Notes: generated from the letters alone by a model not told the origin. Positions 1 to 12,603 are shown, counted from the first letter of the stretch. The stretch: DNA of 64,000 nucleotides from Iris pallida (GCA_029216955.1 JANAVB010004103.1:43501-107500); one strand, 5' to 3'. Translations and numbers: made by a program.

Positions 1-1291
1 ATGCACTCACGGCCAAGTACAATGAAGCCTATGACGTCGCTAAAAAGTTAGAGATTAAGTTGGGTAAACAGGTTGTCAAGCCTGTAGCTCAAGTGAACAC
101 AAGTCACAAGGCTAAGCACAAACACGACATGACCGACACTACTAGAACTGCTAGAAGTCATGCATTCATGTATACTTTTCCACACAAGAAGTCACACACG
201 TCTTCAAAAATATACATACGTGATCTTCGAACTTCACCTAGCACTAACACTTCTGCTACATGTCATTATTGTGGTATAAAAGAACATGTATCACATCAAT
301 GCAAGATTAGGAAGCTTGTAGATATGCATGTATATGTTTGGGTTCCAAAAGCTAACAAATTCGGACCCTCAAGAAAGTGCGTACCAAAGGTTACATCTCC
401 AACTTGTGTTGTAGGTGGACATTCCTCCTCCTACTAGAAGCAAGTGGATCCGCGATAGTGGTTGCTCCAGGCATATGACGAGTGACAATACTTTGTTTGC
501 AACTCTATTGATGAAGAACGAAGGCTCTGTCTCCTTTGGAAATAATTTAAAAAGACATATAATTGGAATTGGCAACATAAGTACTTTTCCCTCTTCCATT
601 ATTAAAAATGTATGTTTAGTAACAGAATTAAAACATAACCTGCTAAGTATTAGTCAATTGACTGATCATGGTTATGGAATTATTTTTGTTAAGGATAAAT
701 GCTTTGTTTATGATAAAACTTCCGAAATAATTTCCTTTGAAGGAATAAGAGAGGACAACATATATGTATTATATCTGTCAGAAAGTACTAACAGTACAGA
801 AAAGTGTCTATTCACACCTCATGACGAAAGCTGGATATGGTATATGAGTCTTGGACATGTGAACATGGATACTACTGTAAGATTGTCCACAAAGAAATTT
901 GTAAGAGGCTTACCTGATACCACATTCAAGAATGATATAGTCTATGCTGAATGTGAAAAGAACAAGGCATCTAAATCATCTTTCAAATCAGTAAATGCTA
1001 TAAGTACCTCTATACCACTACAATTATTACATATGGACATGTTTAGACCAAGTAGAGTCGCCAGCCTTGGCGGTAAGCTTTATGCTTTCGTAATAGTCGA
1101 TGACTATTCATAATATACTCGGGTTACTTTTTACAAATAAAAATGAGGTCTTTTCTGAATTTGTGTCTTTTTGTAAAAAGGTATAAAATGAGAAAGAATT
1201 TATGATTATTCACATTCGAAGTGATCATGGAGGAGAATTGATAACCATGACTTTAAAGTATTTTGTGATTCAAATGGTTTATCACATGAAT
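1..1291 (+). pseudogene. Copia retrotransposon remnant: gag zinc knuckle, protease, start of integrase
   Basis: Broken Ty1/Copia polyprotein on the plus strand. A CCHC zinc knuckle (CHYCGIKEHVSHQC) lies near 261-303. From 415 another frame reads the region after the protease motif (IRDSGCSRHMTSD, where Copia has D-[ST]-G), then the GAG-pre-integrase block (HNLLSISQL near 634-660) and the integrase start (LLHMDMF, IVDDYS near 1024-1110). After the stop at 1111-1113 the integrase core continues with shifts (SDHGGEL near 1218-1238) and ends about 1291, where minus-strand Gypsy sequence takes over. RT and RNase H are absent. The long pre-integrase region suggests the SIRE/Maximus group, a weak inference. 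The left end lies outside the window. Confidence 0.85.
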
Positions 1292-1295
1292 TCTC

Positions 1296-2422
1296 TTGAA
1301 TTCTGCTAAAGGAAGCATCTCTTGAATGACTTTGACTTTATCGGGGTCAACGTGTATACCCTTAGAGGTAATAATGAATTTGAAAAATTTGCCACTAGAG
1401 ACACCGAGAAATGACTTGGTTGGATTTATCTTGAGTTGATATTGACAAATTTGATCGAAGATAGTCTTCAAGTCTTCGCTATGATCTTCCTTTAAACGAC
1501 TCTTAACGGCAATATCGTCGACATAACATTCGACTGTTTTCCACAAATGTTTACAAAAAATAGTGCTTATGGCTCGTTGGCACCAGCATTCTTGAGACCA
1601 AACAGCATGACTGTATAGCAGTAGACTCAAAGAGGAGTACAGAAGGACATATGCTTTTTGTCTTCAGGATTTATTTTGATCAGATTATAACTAGAGAATC
1701 CATCCATGAAAGACAATCGTTCGAACCCGCAGGTATTGTCGATAATAACATCAGTGATTGGGAGAGGAAACTCATCTTTGGGACAAGCTGCGTTGAGATC
1801 TCTGAAGTCGATGCAGACTTGAACTTTTCTTGTTTTCTTCATAACCGGGACAACATTAGACACCTAGTCGGGATGCTGTTCCTCCCCAACCAAGCCACAA
1901 GCGATGAGATTCTTGACTTTCGCTTCTATAGCGTCCATCATATTAGGTCAAAATTGTCGCTTTTGAAGTTTAACAGGCTTAGAGTTTGGCAAAATATTGA
2001 GTAACGATTTGAGGATCTAGCCCCGGCATGTCTTTATAACTTCAGACGAATACGTCAATATACTCTTTAATGAGCTGGATCAATTCTTGTTTGTCTGCCT
2101 CAGGGAGTCTTTTACTGATGAAGATAGGCCTTAGAGAAGCTTCGTTTGCGATATCGATCTGGATCAATTCATCCTCAATGGGTAGTTCATGTTGTTCGAA
2201 GTGAAGTTCCCATGAAGTATCCATCATTTGTGTCCAAGGCTCATTCTCATAAGTCAAGGTAAAGTCATCATCGTCTTCTAGAACAGCTGTAACCATATTG
2301 ACGGATAGAGTCAGTCGATGGACATCCCCTATGGTGGTATCTGAATCCCATAAGGAGGAATCAGAAGAGTGAGATCGTGTCTCTTCGTCTGACTCAGATC
2401 TGTCTTGGGTTGTGATCGGCAT
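1296..2422 (-). pseudogene. Tat-clade Ty3/Gypsy reverse transcriptase, broken
   Basis: Minus-strand reverse transcriptase of a Tat-type (Ogre/Retand-like) Gypsy element. Reading from 2422 there is a pre-RT linker (RPIFISKRLPEADKQELIQL, then YIDVFV), then at 1863-1627 the RT fingers and palm (CIDFRDLNAACPKDEFPLP, LSFMDGFSSYN). A frameshift follows, and 1630-1296 carries the catalytic YVDDIAVKS and IHVDPDKVKVIQEM. The phrases RDLNAACPKDEFPLP and SFMDGFSSYN are typical of the Tat clade. The domain stops abruptly at about 1296 against the Copia remnant, so RNase H and integrase are missing. It continues the protease piece at 2569-3699 on the same strand. Confidence 0.85.
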
Positions 2423-2568
2423 AGTGTAGCCTAACCCATGTTTAGTTTTATTATAATATGGTGATGACCTTCCTTTTGGGGCAGGTAGTATAATAGGAGT
2501 TTATCTACCTTTACCTCTATTAAGTCCAGACCTGAAGTTGCAACTCTTTTTCGGATAATGTTCTTGGA

Positions 2569-3699
2569 TTATTGACTATAACGACGTAGTTGTATTCTTC
2601 CATAATTGTCATTTTCAGAATCGGTGTCGAGTATAGCCCTTTGGTTACATTCTATAATGAAGATAATTGGATGCTCATCATCGGTCCGAGGTGGAACTAT
2701 GAAGAACGAGTTTTGTACAAGTTCAAATGATATCTCATCTTGAAGAGGCTGAATTGCTCCTAAGGTGAGAGGTTCGAAATTGTCCAGAATTTCTATGTAA
2801 CGTTGGACGTAAAAATTGACATCAATATACTGCGAAGGAGACATTACTTTATTAGTATCTTTCACTGCTTCAACAGTTACAACAGTATTTTTGACCTTGG
2901 CTGAAGACATCGCCAAGTCGATGATAAGAGGAGGAGGAAGAGAAGTAGTTGACTTGTTATGACGAAGGTCGATAACAAGAGGAGGGACAAGATTGATGGT
3001 CAGCATCTGAGAAGACGAAGGGCGAGAAGTATGCCCTTTGACCGGAATCACCAAGACCTCATCTTGATCGTCGTTTTGGTTTTCTTTCATGTCCATGACC
3101 AATATGACCTTCATGCACTCTTCTTTGTACATCCTGGAGTCTGTATAGTAAGCCTCGATGTCTCGGAAAGGATTGAGGTCAGCAACTTCTTTCTTGATAT
3201 CCCCATTATCGTCCACGTACTTATAGCTCTGGTGGAGAGTAGATGACATGATATTATGTTCATGCAACCACGGCCTCCCTAACAGTATGCTATAGGAAAC
3301 GTGACAATCAATCACATAACAGGTGACTTTTGTGCGAAGATCGCCGATTTGGACTCCCAAGCGGATCTTTCCCAGTGGTTTACTCTTTCCAGAATTAAAC
3401 CCGATAATAATTTTAACCGTTGCTGAGAGGCTATGGACTAGAATCTTCAGAGAATCCAGCAGAGTTTTTGGTATGATGCTAAGTGCAGATCCGGAATCAA
3501 CAAGAATGTGATCCACCCTCATTGTGTCGACATACCCCGTAAAATAAAGAGGTCGGTCGTGCCAATTGTCATCCAGTAGCATGTCATCTTGGGTGAAGGT
3601 GATATTTGGAATTATTTCCATCATACTATGATATTGGGGGCATACCGCAGGTTCTTTATCTGACTTCATAAGGTGTGCAATACAAACATCAGCTTGCAT
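2569..3699 (-). pseudogene. Tat-clade Gypsy aspartic protease region
   Basis: Open frame of 376 codons on the minus strand carrying the retropepsin of the Tat-type element. The active-site motif is ILVDSGSALSIIP (about residues 65-77), followed by a Tat-style end block (YSILLGRPWLHEHNIMSSTL). The C-terminal half is a poorly conserved linker towards RT. It lies between the gag C-terminal piece (3721-4122) and RT (from 2422 down), separated by stops at both ends, so it is one segment of a decayed polyprotein. The protease would have cut Gag-Pol during particle maturation. Confidence 0.8.
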
Positions 3700-3720
3700 G
3701 AAGGCTTCGTTTAGCGTTTC

Positions 3721-4122
3721 TCAAGTTTTCTTCGAGGGATGAAGGAGTTCGAAGATTGATAATCTTGCTAGAGTATTGGCTAATTGAGCCAATATGTCAA
3801 AGTTATACGGCTTTTGAAGACCTTGCAGTAGGGTCTTTTTGAAGTTCTTATCAAAGCAAACTTGTTGTTTGCCTTTATCAGCTGCTGTCGGCTTAGAAGG
3901 GCCCGAAGCAACTGGAGGAGTTGATGTTGGAAGAGCATCAGGAACAGAAGGAGGAGCGACAATTTTGTTCTCTTCACCATCTGGGTAGTATCTAAGATAG
4001 AGTCTCCCAGACCTGGTACCAGCCAAGACTTCTTCTTCTGAAGAAGGTGAGAGAGAAACCATATTAAAGGTCCTCGCTCGTGCCTTACCTTTAGAAGGCT
4101 TCTTTCTTTGGTGAGGTAACAT
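3721..4122 (-). pseudogene. Tat-clade Gypsy Gag-to-protease linker
   Basis: A 133-codon minus-strand frame rich in Lys, Ser and Pro (LPHQRKKPSKGKARAR near the start, TRSGRLYLRYYPDG in the middle). This is the weakly conserved stretch between nucleocapsid and protease in Tat-type elements; the assignment comes mainly from its position just ahead of the protease frame. Element sequence continues to 4273, where the solo LTR is inserted, and resumes at 17167. Confidence 0.6.
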
Positions 4123-4268
4123 GTGATCTAACCCGAATCCTAAGCCGACACGAGACTTTTTGTCTTAAAGTTATAGAGATAGAGGTATCGGAGACCCATT
4201 TCCATTATTCAACCCTGGTGCTCTCAGAAAGTGATATCCCATTTTTAGCATCAGCTCGAGAGATTGCT

Positions 4269-4273
4269 GACTA
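4269..4273. repeat. Target site duplication GACTA, left copy
   Basis: GACTA directly precedes the TGTAACG terminus of the interrupted solo LTR. The same 5 bp follow its other terminus at 17167-17171. A perfect 5-bp duplication is what LTR-retrotransposon integrase produces. Confidence 0.85.
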
Positions 4274-6016
4274 TGTAACGCCCCAGTCCCAAAATACGTA
4301 GGACTAGGAACGTAGACATGCCAGCCGTATAATAAATATACGTAAGATGTAAAATACAGTAAAACCATGACTAATCTCATCTACACAAAATAAATGAATA
4401 AAAGAGATCATATAATGATAATGAATTATCTTGATACAATATGTTGGATGGAGACACATCCACTACCAACAAAATAAAAAGAAGAGGTACATGATATACA
4501 AAAGAAATGATGAAGGTAGCAGGATAGATCCAAGAAACGTCATCTTCGAATAAATGGAGAAGACCACGACCTCGGATAGAATACCTGCGGAAGACATGAA
4601 CACACACATGGGAAGATAACCAGGTCCTCAGAGGGACATAACAAGACACATAATATCATGCCAATATAACTGAATATAAATTGCTCAAATAAATAATTCA
4701 ATTGAATTATAACATGGTCCAATACACATCATTGAACTAGCGTACCATTCCCCCAACCAAACAAGGACAGGAGATGGTAAACTAATTCACGATGATGTAT
4801 ATTTCCATGCTATGAATCCAATATGGTATCCGGACCCCAACAAGGTTCAATACCTTCTCATCAGAGTAGTAAGCCACACCTACAACCAAACAAGGACAAG
4901 GTGTGGCGAACTAATCGGCGATAAGTTATTATTCCAAGCCACGGTCAGATACAAGTACCCAAACTAAAAGTACTCATACCTAACGGATAAGGTAGCCTAA
5001 CCAGTCTAAGTGTATGTAGTTTTAAGAACATCCTCCAATGCATGGGCCCTGGCTAAAATGGGATCGGCATGGTTCCCCCTTGGGACACCAGAGGCCCAAT
5101 CAATAAGAGCATAACGTTCCGCAGAACGCCAGTGACCGTCAGTAATTATTGGGTCATCAATCACGTATCTCCAGCGGAGCATCCGGGTCACAAGAGAAAG
5201 TGCATCGTAGCCCAAACGCTAAGGTATTGTCCGCCCCGCCCAATGCCTACTATGTTGTATCCATAACACAAAATCTCTATTAACCGCTAAGTCAAACTAA
5301 GCATGCAACATCTATTAGCGGTTATTCCTATCACACGGCTTATACGATCTGGTGGCCAGCCAATCACGCATGTTCGAGTCCTATATGTGACTCACAACTT
5401 TGTGATACAAAAAGTGTCAAGGCCTATGAATGCGACACACAAAGATGGTCCCTTAAATATAGGTTTAATGTGTAAGAAAATAATATATAGCAGGAAATAT
5501 AACTGAACAGTAAGTTCTAACAAGTTGTGCCATGTATCACAGTTTATTTTGTATAAAGAAAATAATGAATAATGCATGAAATATGAGTAAATAAATAAAC
5601 AGCAAATGGCAAGATAACTTGCCTGGTATTGACGCCTGGTGTGCTGCGATAATTAAGGTGGCACGAACTATGACCTCGGTGTTACAACGATGCAAGACGG
5701 CCTCTGATGTTGGCACGGACAGTTCTATTGGGTCCAGAAGGGTCAAATTAGTTAGGGTGGACACAATGTAATGCCCCAGTCCCAAAATACGTAGGACTAA
5801 GTACGTAGACATGCCAGCTGTATACATACGAAGTACAGGGCCTTGTATGTATACATAAGCTGTAAAATGGAGTAACCACAACCAACTAATCTCATCCACA
5901 AAATAAAATCAAGCTTTAATAGAAATAGGTAAGAATTTGTTTGTTTACATGTAGTTGGGCGGAGACAAATCCACTACCAACTAATAAAAGAAAAGAGATA
6001 CATGACATATAAAGGG

Positions 6017-6903
6017 CTAAGTGGAAGTAGCAAGGAGGAACCAAGTCACGTCATCTTCGAATAAATGGAGAAGACCACGATCTCGGCTAGGATACCTGTG
6101 GAAGACATGAACACACACCTGGGGAATAACCAGGGTCCTCAGACGGACGTAGCAAGATACAGGAAGAACATGCTAATATGAACTGTCAGAATAATAAAAT
6201 AATATATATAAAAGACTATTTTAGACAAAAATATGCATGGAGATTCTAACCGCCTAATGTGTAATTTAGAGGACAACTTTCATGCGCATGGGTGGGATTT
6301 TAGGCTATATGTACGTAACTGGCATCCAGTTATCTGTATCTGGCCGTAACGTCCAAAACGTCAGAGGGTATCTGCAAATAAATCGCCACAGTTCCATCTG
6401 GAGACTGTGGTTTACCTGTTTGGATTCCCATACGCACTAGCGACTGTCCTTCCCCAATATTTTCCATACTGTTCAAGTCATGTCTATGGCTCGTCCAGTT
6501 TTGTAACTGCTTGAGTCTCTAAAACCCTAGTCATAGCAGTTACGATAATCTACCGTCACACGACTTTAGAGATAGCTAGTCAATAAGTCGTGCCCCTAGC
6601 AACATGTCTCCAACCGTGTAGTGTATGTGTCATGGCCACGGAGATATAAGAATATCCCCCAACAAGAAGGTAGCCCGCTAACACTAAGTCAACATGCATA
6701 AAATAAAGTACGACTAATAAAGTCGCTTGCACCCAAGTGTGGCTTGGACGCGCAGTTTATAACAAAAAAAACTAACAATATGAAAGAAAATAAATAATGC
6801 AGAAAATAAATAATTTGACAGTTAATTAGCAAGGTATACTTGCCTGGTGAGACGTCTGGTGTGGTGCGAGGATCTGACAGGTCCCAATTAGTCCAATAGC
6901 CAT
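6017..6903 (-). other. Candidate spliced micro-ORF inside LTR copy A (53 aa)
   Basis: The ATG on the minus strand is at 6903-6901. Twenty codons run to 6844, where the sequence reads CAG|GCAAGTATACC, close to the GC-AG intron donor consensus. A pyrimidine-rich acceptor TTCCCCAG ends at 6119. The next exon, 6118-6017, continues in the same phase for 33 codons to TAG at 6019-6017 and ends ...HLFEDDVTWFLLATST. The intron would be 725 nt. Copy B keeps the same ATG, junctions, phase and stop. The tail resembles the last exon of other LTR families in the window (ED about 10 residues before the stop). Function is unknown, and coding status is inferred from conservation of layout only. Confidence 0.4.
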
Positions 6904-7462
6904 ATTCGATGTGTAAAGGTCCGAAGTTACGAGGAAATAGGGAAGCAAGATTTAGTCATGATGGATGACGATAATCGAAGATAGTTTGAGTGAGAGATAC
7001 GTCTATTATTTTAAATAAATAATTTATACTATTTAAAAATAGGTTTTAGTTAATCTAAATATAACTACAAAATCTAAGAAAATTATTTTAACAACAATTT
7101 AATTCTAAGTTTGTCAACATCTATTTTATAGATAAAATATACCTTTTTTTACTAAAAATAGTTTAGACAGATATTAATAATCTGGAAAATTATATTGTTT
7201 AAAAAGACCAAGCCAAATATAATATTTATATAAATGTGTATATATATTTATACAAGAAAACTTTAAAAGAATATATATATACTTATACAAGAAAACTTTA
7301 AAAGATGTATATATAAAGATAACCACAAAAATGACTTTTAGTATCATAATAATTAATACAAATTTGAGATACCAGTAATACTGATCTTATTTGTAATAAT
7401 ATATATACTAAATAAAATAATATTAATAATTAATACTGATCCTTAATCCTAGATAATCTGTT

Positions 7463-7463
<1 letters not shown>

Positions 7464-7510
<47 letters not shown>

Positions 7511-7513
7511 GTA

Positions 7514-7544
<31 letters not shown>

Positions 7545-7546
7545 TA
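7464..7546. repeat. (TAA)n microsatellite
   Basis: About 83 bp of TAA/AAT repeats with a few GTA interruptions, in the AT-rich part of LTR copy A. The matching tract in copy B (12562-12603) is about half as long. Confidence 0.9.
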
Positions 7547-7639
7547 GCAATGATAGAAACAAAACAAGAACTAACAAGCAACACTAATAACAAACAACAA
7601 AATTAAAAGAAATAAATAAATAAATGAAATAATAAAAAA

Positions 7640-8770
7640 ACTCACACTTTTCCAGCAAACGCAGCTGGGTTGCTACCTCTCTTTAGAAAAGAAGGGGGAG
7701 AGAAAAAAGTCAACCCAAAACAAAAAAAAGGAATGGAAGAAGGGATCAGCGAAGGAGAAGAGTGGAGAGCGGGGCGCTCGACGGGAAAGAGAGGGAGAAG
7801 AAATCGAGGGCGGTCAGCCATGGGCTGTGCGGGAGAGATGAGGAGAGGTGACGGAGGCTGCGGTTCTCGAGCACGCGGGTTGGAGTCGCCGGCTCGACGA
7901 GAAAAGCGGTGGTTGGTGGGGCGGCGCACGCTCAGCGCTGGACGCGGTGGTTGGAAAACTCGCCGGAGGGGTCGAGTATGGGGGTCGTCGTATGCTGGCG
8001 GGTGGGAGGCTTTGCTACTAGGCCCTGACCTAGGGCGGTGGGTCACGGCAATGCTGTCGGGTGGTTGTGGATCTGGAGGCGAGGATGGCCGCGTCAACAC
8101 GACGGATGGCGACGGCGAGAGCGGCGCGCTCACCGGCCTGGCCACGAGCGGAGGGCTCGACATCGAGGTTAGTAGGTCGTGGGGTTTAGGGTTTTATTTG
8201 GGGGTGGTGATGGTGGTTACGTCGGTGGCGGGTTCGGGGTTTAGTTGTCTGAGAGGAGACGATGGCAGTACGGTGGTGGTAGGCCGGAGTTGGCCGAAAA
8301 GCGGGGGTGAGTAATTTGATGGTAATGATGTTGGTTTGCTGTGGTGGCGGGTGGCCAAGGACGAGTCTGGTGGACGGGCGATTATGGGTATCGTTACAGG
8401 GGCGACACGTCGAGGGGTCGGCGGAAGTCTGGCCCTTGGCTAAGACAGGGAAGAGGGTGGTTGGGAAAAAGGAGCAGGCACACACCGAGGGTTGAAGCTG
8501 GAAGGCTCGGAGGAAGTTTATCGTGGAAATCCACCGCTACTGGTTGGTTGCGGCGAGGTAGAGGAGCTGGTGGTGATGGATGGCACGGGAGGCTGGCCAG
8601 GGATGGTCTGAGTCGGAAGGTCGGGTGGACACAGGATGGAAGTTATGGGGGGTTGGATTGTGTCCTGCGTGGCACGGGGACAAAGTTGTGTCCGGCATGT
8701 CAGACACGGAGAGAATCTATGTATTTGTAATAGAAAAATTATAGTAGATGGGAAGGGGGTACGGACACGA
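7640..8770 (-). other. GC-rich leader island inside LTR copy A
   Basis: A sharp island of GC-rich sequence, C-rich on the sense (minus) strand, in an otherwise AT-rich LTR, directly downstream of the TATA box. Long frames exist on both strands, but they are low in complexity (Pro/Ser/Arg-rich or Gly/Arg-rich) and copy B breaks them by frameshift. I treat this as an untranslated leader rather than a gene. It ends near AAAAGTGTGAGT, a possible splice donor. Confidence 0.6.
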
Positions 8771-8832
8771 TGCACGAATTTTTAGGTTTGTGGAAATTTG
8801 TGGATGTGTGGAATTTATGGAGGAGTACCTGC

Positions 8833-8841
8833 CTATTTATA
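8833..8841 (-). promoter_or_regulatory. TATA box of LTR copy A
   Basis: TATAAATAG on the minus strand, just ahead of the GC-rich leader island. The spacing and context are repeated in copy B and, as TATAAAAGG, in the outer solo LTR. Confidence 0.65.
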
Positions 8842-9641
8842 GGATGTGGGAATTCCCAGTTGGATAAAGATTAGGATTTATTTAAAACCCGAATAGATAA
8901 TTCATTTATTAAATTTAAACCAATACATTCATATCTAAATCTAAATCCAAATCTAATTTAAATATAGATAAATAACACATTTAAATTAAACTATTTAATT
9001 TAAATTAATAAATCTAATCACCATTTAATTTATCATAAATAAATCAAAAATATCTTTTTATAGAATTTATATAATAATTAATTTTGAAAATCATAATAAA
9101 TATTTAAGTATTAATAGGAAAATTTCACACTGCCTTTTTATTTAAATAGCATAATAATTTCAAAAATGAGAATAAATATTTTAAATAGCAATATGAAATA
9201 TCCTTAAAAATTTTGAAAATAAACATAAATATTCAAATATTTAGAATGCATTCTTGCTAAATAATTTATTATAAATAATAAAAATTATTTTTTTTGAAAA
9301 TGTACATGAAATAATTTTCATGTGTTTTAGTCGAGTAGAATATTCACATAAATCTAGTTTTCTAAATTACCATTAAAATAAGATAGCTTTTTTAAAATAA
9401 TTAAAATACTAAGTTTGGCAACCTCGACTAAAAATAATTATTATATATATTTTTTGAAGCCATCACCGATAATAAAATAAAAACCATTTTTCTAAAAATA
9501 TGTACCTCGCACATATTCGCACTCGACGAGTAATTACGAAAAAAACGTAAATTCTCGCGCGACGTACAATACGACTATGCGACGTATAAATACAAAAAAA
9601 AATCAGTACTAAAAATATAGTAGAAATTTAGGAGTTTTACA

Positions 9642-10864
9642 TCCTACCCAACTTACAAGAATTTCGTCCTCGAAATTAAAAATAAGTAGGGGGCTTGAGA
9701 GGGTACAAGGGTATATCAATGAGGAACAATCAAATCACGACGTTCAAAATATGCATAAAAAATCGTGATTTCGATAACTACGAAAATAAATTATGAATTT
9801 AACTTAGGGAGTAATTGATTGTCACATATTAACGGAAGAAGAGGCAAAGATTAATGGTCAATAAGGGGTGGTAATTTGATTTTGAGATCAAGGATAGGTG
9901 ATTTCCTAGGGAGAAGATACTCGTCTAGGTTTTAGAAGTATGGTTAAGATAAAGGATTCTAATCATTCCTAAGTTTTAAACAACTTAGAAAGTCATGATA
10001 ATAGATTGAGAGTTGCAGGAAATGGCCTGTAACTTGAGACGAGATTGAAGTCACCTAGGTTGGTCCAAGGCTAACTATCTTGGCAATAGATGGTCGAGTC
10101 TTCGTCTAATTAGGTGAAAGACGAAAACTAATATGAGTCCAAAGAAGTTGTTTTCGAATACCAATATGGGGTTCAAAGGCGAGTGAGTAATTCAAAAAGA
10201 ATTGCCAAGACTGTCACGGATGGGACTCTTAGAGGACAGTTTAGCTATGTCCCCATCCACGTAGAATGATAAATAAAAGCGAACCAAAGTGCACTTGGTT
10301 GATCAGACCATCATGCACCGGTTCTAATTAGACAATATGCTAGTGAGCGCTCAATAGCATGTCATGAACAAGCTTGATAAAGAATTGAGTTGCAAAAACT
10401 AGGCTGCATTAGCATCATTAGTCTAGATAATAAAAATATAGGCACGTGAAATTTAGATTGAAATAGAGTAGAATTAGTTTAAACTCCTTAAGACTCTAAG
10501 TTATATCCTATGTTGGTTTCTATACAGTCGTCCTTTAGTCTACTTATCTAAGACTTGGTTAAGGTCATAAGGAAGGTTAGGTCGTAAGGCATTCTACCCA
10601 ACTTACAAGAGTTAAACTAGTAGGGTGATGGAACAATGGGTCATGCCCACCTAGTATGGGTTACTTATTAATCTCTATCAAGCACGAAAGAAGGGCATGA
10701 ATCACGATAGAAGGGATCAAGCAAGATGCAACTCGAGGAGTCAAGCGAGAAGGCGGTTAAGTATGTGGATGAGATCCTAGACTCTAATCCTATACGCAGG
10801 CTTGCTTGGTACGGTAAAGTAACCAAACAATTTATCTTGACCTGCATGGGCCACCACAAAAACA
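9642..10864 (-). other. Internal domain of the LARD-like element, no coding sequence
   Basis: 1,223 bp between the LTRs. No gag, protease or pol motif is recognisable in any frame. It contains the PBS-like site at its right end (10839-10856) and, at its left end, the conserved sequence ahead of the 3' LTR. The 17-mer CTACCCAACTTACAAGA occurs at 9646-9662 and again at about 10594-10610, which suggests an internal duplication or deletion of the 3' end. Confidence 0.7.
10839..10856 (-). other. Primer-binding site, tRNA-Ile type
   Basis: On the minus strand TGGTGGCCCATGCAGGTC starts 8 nt (TGTTTTTG) inside the 5' LTR. Its complement ends ...AUGGGCCACCA, which fits plant tRNA-Ile (5' end GGCCCAU, from memory). 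The same 18-mer occurs at 21214, 45275 and 51491 at the same place in other elements. Confidence 0.7.
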
Positions 10865-11114
10865 TGTAACGCCCCAGTCCCAAAATACGTAGGACTAAGT
10901 ACGTAGACATGCCAGTTGTATACATACGAAGTATAGGGCCTTGTATGTATACATAAGCTGTAAAATGGAGTAACCATAACCAACTAATCTCATCCATAAA
11001 ATAAAATCAAGCTTTAATAGAAATAGGTAAGAATTTGTCTGTTTACATGTAGTTGGGCAGAGACAATTCCACTACCAACTAATAAAAGAAAAGAGATACA
11101 TGACATATAAAGGG

Positions 11115-11999
11115 CTAAGTAGAAGTAGCAAGGAGGAACCAAGTCACGTCATCTTCGAATAAATGGAGAAGACCACGATCTCGGCTAGGATACCTACGGA
11201 AGACATGAACACACACCTGGGGAATAACCAGGTCCTCAGACGGACGTAGCAAGATACAGGAAGAACATGCTAATATGAACTGTCAGAATAATAAAATAAT
11301 ATATATAAAAGACTATTCTAGACAAAAATATGCAAGAAGATTCTAACCGCCTAATGTGCAATTTAGAGGACAACTTTCATGCGCATGGGTGAGATTTTAG
11401 GCTATGTGTACGTAACTGGCATCCAGTCATCTGTATCCAGCCGTAACGTCCAAAACGTCAGAGGGTATCTGTAAATAAATTGCCACAGTTCCATCCGGAG
11501 ACTGTGGTTTACCTGTTTGGATTCCTATACGCACTAGCAACTGTCCTCCCCCAATATTTCCCACACTGTTCAAGTTATGTCCATGGCTCGTCCGGTTTTG
11601 TAACTGCTTGAGTCTCTAAAACCCTAGTCATAGCAGTTACGATCATCTACCGTCACATGACTTTAGAGATAGCTAGTCAATAAGTCGTACCCCTAGCAAC
11701 ATGTCTCCAACCGTGTAGTGTGTGTGTCATGGCCACGAAGATATAGGGATATCCCCAAATAAGAAGGTAGTCCGCTAACACTAAGTCAACATGCATAAAA
11801 TAAAGTACGACTAATAAAGTCGCTTGCACCCAAGTGTGGCTTAGACGCGCAGTTTATAACAAAGAAACTAACAATATGAAAGAAAATAAATAATACAAAA
11901 AATAAATAATTTGACAGTTAATTAGCAAGATATACTTGCCTGGTGAGACGCCTGGTGTGGTGCGAGGATCTGACAGGTCCCAATTAGTCCAATAGCCAT
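11115..11999 (-). other. Candidate spliced micro-ORF inside LTR copy B (53 aa)
   Basis: ATG at 11999-11997, 20 codons to a CAG|GCAAGTATACT-like donor at 11940, acceptor CCCCAG, then 33 codons and TAG at 11117-11115. Exon lengths (60 and 102 nt including the stop) are identical to copy A and the substitutions leave the frame open. The two LTRs were identical at insertion, so this agreement alone is weak evidence of selection. Confidence 0.4.
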
Positions 12000-12561
12000 G
12001 TTCGATGTGTAAAGGTCCGAAGTTACGAGGAAATAGGAAAGCAAGATTTAGACATGAAGGATGACGATAATCGAAGAGAGTTTGAGTGAAAAATACGTCT
12101 ATTATTTTAAAGAAATAATTTATACTATTTAAAAATAGGTTTTAGTTAATCTAAATATAACTACAAAATCTAAGAAAATTATTTTAACAACAATTTAATT
12201 CTAAGTTTGTCAACATCTATTTTATAGATAAAATATACCTTTTTTACTAAAAATAGTTTAGACAGATATTAATAATCTGGAAAATTATATTGTTTAAAAA
12301 GACCAAGCCAAATATAATATTTATATAAATGTGTATATATATTTATACAAAAAAACTTTAAAAGAATATATATATATATATACTTATACAAGAAAACTTT
12401 AAAAGATGTATATATAAAGATAACCACAAAAATGATTTTTAGTATCATAATAATTAATTCAAATTTGAGATATCAGTAATACTGATATTATTTATAATAA
12501 TATATATACTAAATAAAATAATATTAATAATTAATACTGATCCTTAATCCTAGATAATCTG

Positions 12562-12563
12562 TT

Positions 12564-12602
<39 letters not shown>

Positions 12603-12603
12603 G
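12562..12603. repeat. (TAA)n microsatellite
   Basis: About 42 bp of TAA/AAT repeats, the copy B counterpart of the longer run at 7464-7546. Confidence 0.9.

Larger units (their letters stand above)
1296..4273 (-). mobile_element. Tat-type Gypsy element, piece 3 of 3 (protease and RT end)
   Basis: Downstream-most surviving piece of one Tat-clade element. Its upstream neighbour in the ancestral element is 17167-18480, and the one before that is 42903-44466. The 4273/17167 joint is marked by the 5-bp duplication GACTA (4269-4273 and 17167-17171) around the inserted solo LTR. The left end at about 1296 is a truncation against Copia sequence, not an LTR. Confidence 0.8.
5767..9641 (-). repeat. 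3' LTR (copy A) of the LARD-like element
   Basis: In sense (minus) order: an AT-rich U3 from 9641, a TATA box at 8841-8833, a GC-rich leader at 8770-7640, an AT-rich stretch with a (TAA)n run (7464-7546), a short exon ending at 6844 in CAG|GCAAGTAT, an intron, a last exon at 6118-6017, and the terminus at 5767. Copy B matches along its length, with small indels and a shorter TAA run. Confidence 0.85.

Noticed and set aside
2959..3246. Plus-strand frame over the Tat protease region
   Set aside because: Antisense to a recognisable retropepsin; no domain of its own.
5762..5766. Firm TSD call CACAA for the LARD-like element
   Set aside because: The match overlaps the LTR's own terminal ACA at 14692-14694, so the exact duplication cannot be fixed; kept only as likely.
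7670..8730. Long open frames on both strands of the GC-rich LTR island
   Set aside because: Low-complexity Arg/Gly/Pro/Ser composition, open on both strands because stops are rare in GC-rich DNA, and broken in the sister LTR copy.
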